Source: Clostridiales bacterium
GTDB taxonomy: Bacteria > Bacillota > Clostridia > Lachnospirales > WQUN01
Direction of reading: 5' to 3'
DNA: 8,817 bases
NCBI GenBank assembly: GCA_031273705.1
Contig: JAISRJ010000334.1
Coordinates: 1 to 8,817 of the forward strand
Positions 1 through 4,978 of this stretch are shown here, piece after piece. The notes under the pieces were generated by a model. The model was given only the letters and a program-made list of their open reading frames with translations, did not search any database and was not told where the DNA came from. The translations under genes were made by a program, and so were the position numbers. Position 1 is the first letter of the stretch. Each line of letters starts with the position of its first letter.

Positions 1-60
1 TCCGCCCGACGAACAAGCGGTAACTGCGAATGTCAGTAGAATAATCAATAATTTCTTCAT
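1..60 (-). CDS. potD: Polyamine ABC transporter substrate-binding lipoprotein, N-terminal fragment (PotD)
   Basis: Only the first 20 codons are inside the window, and the gene runs off the left edge. The peptide begins MKKLLIILLTFAVTACSSGG. This is a lipoprotein signal: two lysines, a hydrophobic core, and a lipobox V-T-A-C with the lipidated Cys at residue 16. In Gram-positive bacteria the binding proteins of ABC importers are anchored to the outer face of the membrane this way. The ATG overlaps the potC stop as ATGA, and a GGAGGG ribosome site lies 4 bases upstream (65-70). Position after potA, potB and potC matches the standard potABCD order, so a spermidine/putrescine-binding protein is inferred. 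The ligand-binding residues are not visible. Confidence 0.82.
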   Translation of the reverse strand, partial: MKKLLIILLTFAVTACSSGG

Positions 61-830
61 AAATCCCTCCGAGATTTTCTCATAGATAATATACCCAATA
101 ACATAGTAAAACCGAACAATACTGTACAAAGCGCGTTTGTCTTTGGGGTAATGCCGGTTTTTATTTGCGTGTAAATCTTTATCGGCAAAGTATTTGTGTT
201 TACTCCGGTGACAAACACACTGATTATAACGTCGTCCAGGCTCATGGCTATCGCCAGCAACGCGCCGGATAATATGGCCGGCAAGATAGAGGGCATAGTT
301 ATATCCAAAAACGCTCGGATTTGGCTTGCCCCAAGATCACGCGCCGCCTCCGCGTAGCTTTTATCCAGCCCGGCAAGCCTAGCCTTTACCAGCAGAAAAA
401 CATATGGTATACAGAAGGCGGTATGCGATATAACCAGTGTGAGCATACCAAACGGTATCCCCAATAGAGAGAAAAACGCCAAAAACACCATGCCCAAAAT
501 AATTTCCGGCGCCATTATCGGAATAGTCGCCAGATATTCCATCGCGCCTGCTCCGCGCAGCTTAGTCCGCGCCATCCCAACCGCGGCAAGTGTACCTATT
601 ACAACAGCCGAACCCGCGCTTAACAAGGCCAGTATCAACGAATTTCGCAGCGCCTCAAACATAGATTTATCAGCGAACAGTTCCTTATACCAACTAAAAG
701 TAAATCCTTCCCACATGCTGCTGTTCTTACTCACATTAAACGAGTATACTATAACCATCAGAATCGGCAGATACATGAGAACTAAAATCAATCCAAGATA
801 GAGGTTAGGTAAAAAAACGTGTTTTTTCAT
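57..830 (-). CDS. potC: Spermidine/putrescine ABC transporter permease PotC
   Basis: One of two integral membrane subunits of a polyamine importer. It forms the translocation path with PotB and docks on the PotA ATPase. The protein is 257 residues, close to the usual length of about 260. About six hydrophobic segments are visible (roughly residues 8-32, 61-85, 100-123, 128-148, 184-208 and 230-249). The permease EAA loop begins EAARDLGAS at residue 161. This is the coupling helix that contacts the ATPase. The reading frame stays open to about 950, but the start at 830 is preferred: its ATG overlaps the potB stop (ATGA), GGAGGGG lies 5 bases upstream (836-842), and MKKHVFLPNLYLG is a normal PotC beginning. 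The 40 extra residues upstream are potB sequence read in another frame. The substrate is inferred from family and operon; other polyamine-like cations are possible. Confidence 0.92.
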   Translation of the reverse strand: MKKHVFLPNLYLGLILVLMYLPILMVIVYSFNVSKNSSMWEGFTFSWYKELFADKSMFEALRNSLILALLSAGSAVVIGTLAAVGMARTKLRGAGAMEYLATIPIMAPEIILGMVFLAFFSLLGIPFGMLTLVISHTAFCIPYVFLLVKARLAGLDKSYAEAARDLGASQIRAFLDITMPSILPAILSGALLAIAMSLDDVIISVFVTGVNTNTLPIKIYTQIKTGITPKTNALCTVLFGFTMLLGILSMRKSRRDL

Positions 831-1693
831 ACCAGCCCCTCCAGCTTTGAATCGGCGCTTCCGACTGCCCGCGTAATTTTTCTGTAAACAAACAAAAACA
901 ACGTCGTCATAAGCATAAGAATAACCGATAATGCCGCCGCGAACGGCCAATCATGAACCCGCATAAGCTGTTCCTGGATTAAGTTGCCCACTAATACTAT
1001 TTTATTTCCCCCCAAAAGATCCGCTATAAAATATAATCCCATACTGGGTATAAAGGTAAGGATTATACCGGAATACAAACCCGGCATGGTTAGAGGCAGC
1101 GTCACTGTCAAGAACGCTCGGAACGAGGACGCGCCCAAATCCCTCGAGGCCTCCACAAGACTCCAATCCATTTTTTCCGCGCTGGCGTAAACGGAATAAA
1201 TCATAAACGGCAGCAGAGCGTAAATCATGCCGACCGCGACCGCGGGATAAGTGTACAATAATTTAAGCGGGGCATGTGTTATATTTAATCCCATCAGAAA
1301 AACATCTAACGGTCCGTTCGCGCGAAAGATAATCATCCATCCATAAAGCCTTAACAGACTGTTCGTCCAAAATGGAATAATAAGCAGCAACATGCAGCGG
1401 TCTCTGCTTTTGGGCGATAATCTAGCCATAAAATATCCAAATGGATACCCAAAAAGTATAGCCAACCCTGTTGTGAGCAGTGCAAGGCGCAAAGATTGCG
1501 TAAAGGTTTTAAGATAGGCGGGCTGTAAAATATGAAGATAATTGCGCGGGGTGACTTCGGTTGTTATCCCCCAAGAAGCGCCGCGGGCCAAGAAACTCAT
1601 AACCAACATATAAATCAACGGTCCCAGCACAAATGCCAAGGTAAATATGTACATCGGTAAAACAGCTGCAATTGCTCCGCTCTTACTCTTCAT
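827..1693 (-). CDS. potB: Spermidine/putrescine ABC transporter permease PotB
   Basis: This is the second membrane subunit of the polyamine importer, at 288 residues and of usual length. Hydrophobic segments lie near residues 10-32, 68-90, 100-122, 150-172, 205-225 and 253-271. The EAA loop, in the form EASRDLGASSFRAF, begins at residue 181 and should contact PotA. The motif NSLLRLYGWM after the third membrane segment is typical of PotB/PotH-type permeases. The ATG at 1693 lies inside the end of potA (11-base overlap), which implies translational coupling. The ribosome site before it (GGTGG, 6 bases upstream) is weaker than those of potC and potD, consistent with coupling. The 3' end overlaps the potC start by 4 bases. 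Confidence 0.92.
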   Translation of the reverse strand: MKSKSGAIAAVLPMYIFTLAFVLGPLIYMLVMSFLARGASWGITTEVTPRNYLHILQPAYLKTFTQSLRLALLTTGLAILFGYPFGYFMARLSPKSRDRCMLLLIIPFWTNSLLRLYGWMIIFRANGPLDVFLMGLNITHAPLKLLYTYPAVAVGMIYALLPFMIYSVYASAEKMDWSLVEASRDLGASSFRAFLTVTLPLTMPGLYSGIILTFIPSMGLYFIADLLGGNKIVLVGNLIQEQLMRVHDWPFAAALSVILMLMTTLFLFVYRKITRAVGSADSKLEGLV

Positions 1694-2678
1694 TGTCCGC
1701 CACCAAAACCTCGTGTTCTTTTTTCCAACTGACCAACACCCTTTGACCGGTTTTAAGCGGAGAATCTATGCCTTGGCGACTTGCGACCACTTCCGCGCCG
1801 TTTACATCTAACTTAGCCGACAAGCGCAACTGACCGCCCGCAAAACGCTTATCGGTTACCACGGCTTTAAAACCGTCGCGACCGTCCTCAGCCGGTGTAA
1901 GCTCAATGTGTTCCCCTCTAACGGCATAGGCTTCGCCGGATAACAGACGAAACTCCTTGCCCCGCAAGATATTCGCGTTGCCCACAAATTTAGCGACATA
2001 ACTGGTTTGGGGCGCGTCGTAAATCTCCGACGCCGTGCCTATTTGTTCAAACAGCCCTCCGCGCATTACCGCGATGCGGTCGGACATATTAAGGGCTTCT
2101 TCTTGATCATGCGTGATATAAATGAAAGTAATGCCTAGTTGCGTTTGTATCCTTTTCAGCTCAATCTGCATTTGACGGCGCAATTGCAAATCCAACGCAC
2201 CCAGAGGTTCATCCAGCAGCAAAGCGCGCGGACGGTTAATAACGGCCCGCGCGATGGCGACTCTCTGGCGCTGACCTCCGGAAAGCACCGATGGAGTGCG
2301 GTTGTTGAACCCTTCTAATTGAACGAGCGAAAGCATTTCGGACACTCTTTTTTTGATTTCGACCTTTGGATAGCCCTTAAGCCTAAGACTGTAACCTATG
2401 TTGTTTTCTACATTCATATGCGGGAATAAAGCGTAATTTTGAAAAACCGTATTTACATCGCGTTTATTCGGCTCCAAATTTGTCACTTCCCTGCCGTCTA
2501 AGAAAACGTTTCCAGAATCCGGATTCTCCAGCCCGGCTATAATGCGAAGCAGAGTAGTCTTGCCGCAACCCGAAGCGCCCAGCAAAGTAACAAACTCGCC
2601 GGCTTGCGCGTCCAAGCTTATTCCGTTAAGCACAGATGACTTGCCGAAGCTTTTTTTTATATTATCCATGCGAAGCAA
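1683..2678 (-). CDS. potA: Spermidine/putrescine ABC transporter ATP-binding protein PotA
   Basis: This is the cytoplasmic ATPase that powers polyamine import. All nucleotide-binding motifs are intact: Walker A GASGCGKTT (residues 35-42), Q-loop VFQNYALFPH (78-87), signature LSGGQRQRVAIARA (132-145), Walker B ALLLDEPLGALD (152-163), and H-switch THDQEEA (189-195). Residues about 240-325 form the C-terminal TOBE-like regulatory region of the MalK/PotA group. Length is 331, somewhat shorter than the E. coli protein. The start is uncertain. TTG at 2678 keeps the first beta strand (LRMDNIKKSFG) complete, while ATG at 2669 is three codons in. The only strong ribosome site (GGAGG, 2696-2700) is 17 bases from the TTG and 26 from the ATG. 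First gene of the potABCD operon, about 50 bases after the expected transcription start. Confidence 0.93.
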   Translation of the reverse strand: MLRMDNIKKSFGKSSVLNGISLDAQAGEFVTLLGASGCGKTTLLRIIAGLENPDSGNVFLDGREVTNLEPNKRDVNTVFQNYALFPHMNVENNIGYSLRLKGYPKVEIKKRVSEMLSLVQLEGFNNRTPSVLSGGQRQRVAIARAVINRPRALLLDEPLGALDLQLRRQMQIELKRIQTQLGITFIYITHDQEEALNMSDRIAVMRGGLFEQIGTASEIYDAPQTSYVAKFVGNANILRGKEFRLLSGEAYAVRGEHIELTPAEDGRDGFKAVVTDKRFAGGQLRLSAKLDVNGAEVVASRQGIDSPLKTGQRVLVSWKKEHEVLVADNEE

Positions 2679-2695
2679 AGCTTCCGTGAAATAGT

Positions 2696-2700
2696 CCTCC
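2696..2700 (-). promoter_or_regulatory. Ribosome binding site of potA at unusual distance
   Basis: GGAGG (within GGGGAGG) is the only good Shine-Dalgarno match before potA, but it is 17 bases from the TTG and 26 from the ATG. A 5-bp stem GAAGC-TTT-GCTTC (2672-2684) sits between. If folded in the mRNA, it would reduce the effective spacing to the ATG at 2669 to about 13 bases. No in-frame start lies closer to the GGAGG. Confidence 0.5.
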
Positions 2701-2722
2701 CCACCATTTTTTCGATTGTTTA

Positions 2723-2752
2723 ATTTATGTTATAATAATAGATAACATAAAT
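2723..2752. promoter_or_regulatory. Operator candidate: 11-bp inverted repeat over the pot -10 region
   Basis: The perfect arms ATTTATGTTAT (2723-2733) and ATAACATAAAT (2742-2752) are separated by 8 bases. The -10 hexamer lies in the central spacer, so a dimeric repressor bound here would block RNA polymerase. The spacing does not fit the GlnR/TnrA consensus TGTNA-N7-TNACA, because the TGTTA/TAACA half-sites are 10 bases apart. The regulator is not identified. Binding is inferred from symmetry and position only, and AT-rich promoters can show some symmetry by chance. Confidence 0.55.
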
Positions 2753-2763
2753 GCCATTGTCAA
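2735..2763 (-). promoter_or_regulatory. Sigma-A-type promoter of the potABCD operon
   Basis: On the minus strand a perfect -35 TTGACA (2758-2763) is followed by a 17-base spacer and the -10 TATTAT (2735-2740, five of six matches to TATAAT). The expected start is near 2728, giving a leader of about 50 bases before potA. This is one of the two best promoters in the window. It lies downstream of the terminator of the preceding gene, so the pot operon should be transcribed independently. Confidence 0.85.
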
Positions 2764-2807
2764 GACGCAAAAAGGGTGATGAGTATGAGCAAACAGAGCA
2801 TACAGCG

Positions 2808-2836
2808 AAAAATTCCCCTACTGGAGGGGAATTTTT
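2808..2836 (-). terminator. Intrinsic terminator after the amt-PII gene
   Basis: A perfect 12-bp stem (AAAAATTCCCCT with AGGGGAATTTTT) closes on a 5-base loop directly after the TAA stop of the amt-PII gene. On the minus strand the 3' arm ends in a run of T. The A/T flanks make it potentially bidirectional, but the only gene that reads into it is amt-PII. Confidence 0.88.
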
Positions 2837-4567
2837 TTAAACGTCGTCTCGGCCTTGCAAAGCGGCGTAGCCTTCTTCGCCGGTACTGATTTTTACGACA
2901 TTAAGAGCCTTGTAAACAAATACTTTTCCATCTCCGATGTGCCCGGTGTGCAGAACTTTCTGCGCTGTCTTTACGACCGTTTCGACAGGCACCGCGGATA
3001 CTACAATATCCATTTGCAACTTCGGAAGCAGATTAGGGGTTTCTATTTTAATACCGCGATAGTAGTTTGTTTCGCCCTTTTGTAATCCATAACCCAGAAC
3101 ATTCGTAACAGTCATACCTGTTACGCCAATATCGTTCATAGCTTTTTTCAGAAGATCCAAATATTCCGGTTTAAATACTATCGTAACTTTGGTGAATTCC
3201 GCGTTTTCGATATTAGAACCCAGCGGAACCGCTTCTTCCGCTTCGACGACGGTAACAGGCGCAGCCGCTGCCGCGGTACCTGGGGTTGAGAATACAAAAT
3301 CGGCATAGGAAGAAGCCAAATTGTGCTCGGTCGCGTCAAGACCCGTAATTTCTTCATGAGCGGACGCCCTAAGACCAACGGTTTTCTTTATCAGCGTAAA
3401 CACAATAAACATTACAATGGCCACATAAGCCGCTACAACCACCACACCCAGCGCTTGCACGCCCAAAAATCCAAATCCGCCGCCGTAAAACAAACCGCCG
3501 TCCAGCGCGAAGAATCCGGTTAAAATTGTGCCTAACGCGCCGCAGATACCATGAACGCCAACCGCTCCGACGGGATCGTCAACTTTTATAACTTTATCTA
3601 TAAATTCTATACCAAAAACAATCACGATACCGGAGATTAAACCGATGAGGAAAGCCCCGACCGGCGAAACAACGTCGCAACCCGCCGTAATCGCGACCAG
3701 ACCCGCCAAGGCGCCGTTTAATGTCATGGAAACATCCGGTTTTTTGTATCTGATCCATGTAATTATCATCGTTACGGCTGCTGCCGTAGCGGCGGCAAGG
3801 TTGGTCGTTACAAAAATACCGCCCGCCGCAGCCGGAGCGTCGCTTATTATCGCGCCCGCCGCGTCACGGCTTATTTCCATAGAAACGGTCGATCCGCCGT
3901 TAAACCCAAACCAGCAAAACCAAAGTATAAACACACCCAACGCGCCCAGTGTCAGGCTGTGTCCGGGGAAAGCGTTAGCGGAACCGTCTTTATTATACTT
4001 ACCGATACGCGGACCAAGGATAGCCGCGCCCACAAACGCGGAAACACCGCCGACCATATGCACGGCTGTAGAACCGGCAAAATCGTGAAATCCCATCTGC
4101 GAGAGCCAGCCGCCGCCCCAAATCCAATGACCGGAAAGCGGATATACAACCAAACTAATAACAGCGCTGTATATACAATAAGAAAGGAATTTTGTCCGCT
4201 CAGCCATCGCGCCGGATACAATAGTGGCGGCGGTAGCGCAGAATACAGTTTGAAAAATTAAAAAGGCATACAGCGGAACTCCGGACGGTAGAATAGCGCT
4301 GTAATCGCCGCGCACCATTGGATCCAGAGCGCCGAAAATCGCTCCTGTAGATCCGAACATTATCCCAAAACCTACCAGCCAATACAGAACAGTGCCTATA
4401 CAAAAATCCATAAGGTTCTTCATAATAATATTGCCGGCGTTTTTTGCGCGGGTAAAACCCGTCTCTACCATAGCGAAACCAGCCTGCATAAAAAATACAA
4501 GCGCCGCGGCTACAAGTACCCATATCGTATTAATGCCTGAAAACAGATCTGCTATTGAATTTTCCAT
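2837..4567 (-). CDS. amtB: Ammonium transporter fused to a C-terminal PII signalling domain (Amt-GlnK fusion)
   Basis: 576 residues counted from the ATG at 4567. Residues 1 to about 414 are a full Amt ammonium channel with about eleven hydrophobic segments. Family features include WWxWGGG-like HWIWGGGW, GFxxFAGSTAVHMVGG with the first pore His (H170), WFGFNGGS, and GVHGICGA with the second pore His (H339). The Amt tail GLRxSxxEEITGLDxxEH, which normally relays PII binding, is complete. A linker rich in Ala, Pro and Glu (about 415-457) leads to a complete PII domain (458-570): FTKVTIVFKP, the T-loop GLQKGETNYYRG, the B-loop TGHIGDGKVFVY, and the end STGEEGYAAL. The PII part resembles the Bacillus NrgB type. 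In most bacteria amt and glnK are adjacent separate genes; here they are one frame with no stop. Function inferred: ammonium uptake, gated by an attached nitrogen/energy sensor. The ATG at 4585 is inside the ribosome site and is rejected as start. Confidence 0.95.
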   Translation of the reverse strand: MENSIADLFSGINTIWVLVAAALVFFMQAGFAMVETGFTRAKNAGNIIMKNLMDFCIGTVLYWLVGFGIMFGSTGAIFGALDPMVRGDYSAILPSGVPLYAFLIFQTVFCATAATIVSGAMAERTKFLSYCIYSAVISLVVYPLSGHWIWGGGWLSQMGFHDFAGSTAVHMVGGVSAFVGAAILGPRIGKYNKDGSANAFPGHSLTLGALGVFILWFCWFGFNGGSTVSMEISRDAAGAIISDAPAAAGGIFVTTNLAAATAAAVTMIITWIRYKKPDVSMTLNGALAGLVAITAGCDVVSPVGAFLIGLISGIVIVFGIEFIDKVIKVDDPVGAVGVHGICGALGTILTGFFALDGGLFYGGGFGFLGVQALGVVVVAAYVAIVMFIVFTLIKKTVGLRASAHEEITGLDATEHNLASSYADFVFSTPGTAAAAAPVTVVEAEEAVPLGSNIENAEFTKVTIVFKPEYLDLLKKAMNDIGVTGMTVTNVLGYGLQKGETNYYRGIKIETPNLLPKLQMDIVVSAVPVETVVKTAQKVLHTGHIGDGKVFVYKALNVVKISTGEEGYAALQGRDDV

Positions 4568-4577
4568 AAAAAAATAT

Positions 4578-4583
4578 CCTCCC
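4578..4583 (-). promoter_or_regulatory. Ribosome binding site that sets the amt-PII start
   Basis: GGGAGG lies 10 bases before the ATG at 4567. An upstream in-frame ATG at 4585 overlaps this GGGAGG and has no ribosome site of its own. Starting there would add six residues (MGGYFF) that are simply the translated Shine-Dalgarno region. The 4567 start, giving MENSIADLF, is therefore chosen. Confidence 0.8.
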
Positions 4584-4602
4584 ATTAATATAAATTTTTA
4601 TA

Positions 4603-4652
4603 GACGAGGTTTAGGCTATATTGCGGGCCCGAAAAACAGCGCAAACCTCGTC
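4603..4652 (-). promoter_or_regulatory. Leader stem-loop before the amt-PII ribosome site
   Basis: Perfect 10-bp arms GACGAGGTTT (4603-4612) and AAACCTCGTC (4643-4652) enclose 30 bases, including the palindrome CGGGCCCG. On the minus strand it lies about 20 bases before GGGAGG in the 5' untranslated region. No U-tract follows, so it is not a terminator. It could be a leader RNA structure or a DNA operator. I recognise no riboswitch family in it. Confidence 0.5.
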
Positions 4653-4762
4653 AAAAATAGCTATACTCGCAAGCGAAATTATTTGCCGTTCATACGGCCT
4701 TTTTAGCACAACGCTTACGCTCACCAGTATATTTTCAAAATCATAGTGTACCCTGTGTTTTG

Positions 4763-4802
4763 AAAAAATAAAAAAGACGCTGTGCCCAAAATGGTCAGCG
4801 CC
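4763..4802 (-). terminator. Intrinsic terminator inside the amt-PII leader
   Basis: On the minus strand GGCGCTG (4802-4796) pairs with CAGCGTC (4782-4776) through seven base pairs including one G-U. The loop region has further CC/GG pairing. The stem is followed directly by TTTTTT-A-TTTTTT (4775-4763). The orientation points toward amt-PII, and no gene on this strand lies upstream for it to end. It begins about ten bases after the expected start of the promoter at 4817-4845, so it would stop transcripts at about 45 nucleotides unless bypassed. Confidence 0.72.
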
Positions 4803-4816
4803 TTTGCCTCAACAGA

Positions 4817-4845
4817 ATGATAACAAATCGCAAATCTTTTGTCAA
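4817..4845 (-). promoter_or_regulatory. Sigma-A-type promoter reading toward amt-PII
   Basis: On the minus strand a perfect -35 TTGACA (4840-4845), a 17-base spacer and a -10 TATCAT (4817-4822, five of six matches) give an expected start near 4810. A full transcript would carry a leader of about 240 bases before the amt-PII ATG and would have to pass the terminator at 4763-4802. I found no second convincing promoter between that terminator and the gene. A stem CCTTTTT-ATGT-AAAAAGG (4849-4866) lies just upstream of the -35 and may bind a regulator. Confidence 0.75.
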
Positions 4846-4870
4846 TACCCTTTTTATGTAAAAAGGCTAA

Positions 4871-4922
4871 AAAACTAAAAGTTTATTTTCCATAAGGTAT
4901 ACACGACCTTGTTTTTAGTTTT
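4871..4922. repeat. Nested inverted repeats upstream of the FkbH-like gene
   Basis: The outer perfect arms AAAACTAAAA (4871-4880) and TTTTAGTTTT (4913-4922) enclose inner arms AAGGT (4894-4898) and ACCTT (4906-4910) around a 7-base loop. The right outer arm overlaps the -35 region and spacer of the plus-strand promoter. It may be an operator or cruciform-prone DNA. The A/T composition of the outer arms weakens the case. Confidence 0.4.
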
Positions 4923-4937
4923 CTCGCGTGTTATGAT
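4909..4937 (+). promoter_or_regulatory. Probable promoter of the FkbH-like gene
   Basis: TTGTTT (4909-4914), a 17-base spacer and TATGAT (4932-4937, five of six) give a start near 4944 and a leader of about 35 bases. The -35 is weak. The -10 and start region lie between the near-matching arms TTCTCGCG (4921-4928) and CGCGAAAA (4945-4952, one mismatch), a possible regulator site. Confidence 0.5.
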
Positions 4938-4978
4938 ATTTATGCGCGAAAAATGGAAAAACTTTCGGGAGAATAACT

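Larger units (their letters stand above)
4586..4978. other. Divergent control region between amt-PII and the FkbH-like gene
   Basis: About 390 bases without a supported gene. From left to right it holds the amt leader stem-loop (4603-4652), a short stem GCCGT-TCAT-ACGGC followed by CTTTTT on the plus strand (4685-4704), the leader terminator (4763-4802), the amt-side promoter (4817-4845), a dyad at 4849-4866, nested inverted repeats (4871-4922), and the plus-strand promoter (4909-4937). The density of symmetric elements suggests a regulated region. Reading frames crossing it are short or overlap the flanking genes and show no protein character. Confidence 0.6.

Noticed and set aside
831..950. 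Possible 40-residue N-terminal extension of PotC
   Set aside because: It overlaps the end of potB in another frame, lacks a ribosome site, and gives a non-family sequence. The ATG at 830 has GGAGGGG and the ATGA overlap.
2657..2707. Sixteen-codon leader peptide frame (MVGRTISRKLCFAWII) overlapping the potA start
   Set aside because: It has no ribosome site in front of its ATG, and the only GGAGG lies inside it. There is no attenuator structure downstream to go with a leader peptide.
2728..2747. GlnR/TnrA-type nitrogen box in the pot promoter
   Set aside because: The half-sites TGTTA and TAACA are present, but the gap is 10 bases rather than the 7 of the known consensus.
3645..4261. Long plus-strand frames opposite the amt-PII gene
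   Set aside because: They mirror the GC-rich Amt codons on the other strand, have no ribosome site and show no protein family character.
4568..4585. Upstream in-frame ATG for the amt-PII gene
   Set aside because: It overlaps the GGGAGG ribosome site of the ATG at 4567 and has no site of its own.
4685..4704. Plus-strand terminator-like GCCGT-TCAT-ACGGC stem followed by CTTTTT
   Set aside because: The stem is only 5 bp, and no plus-strand gene or promoter lies upstream for it to serve. It is kept only as a mention in the intergenic description.
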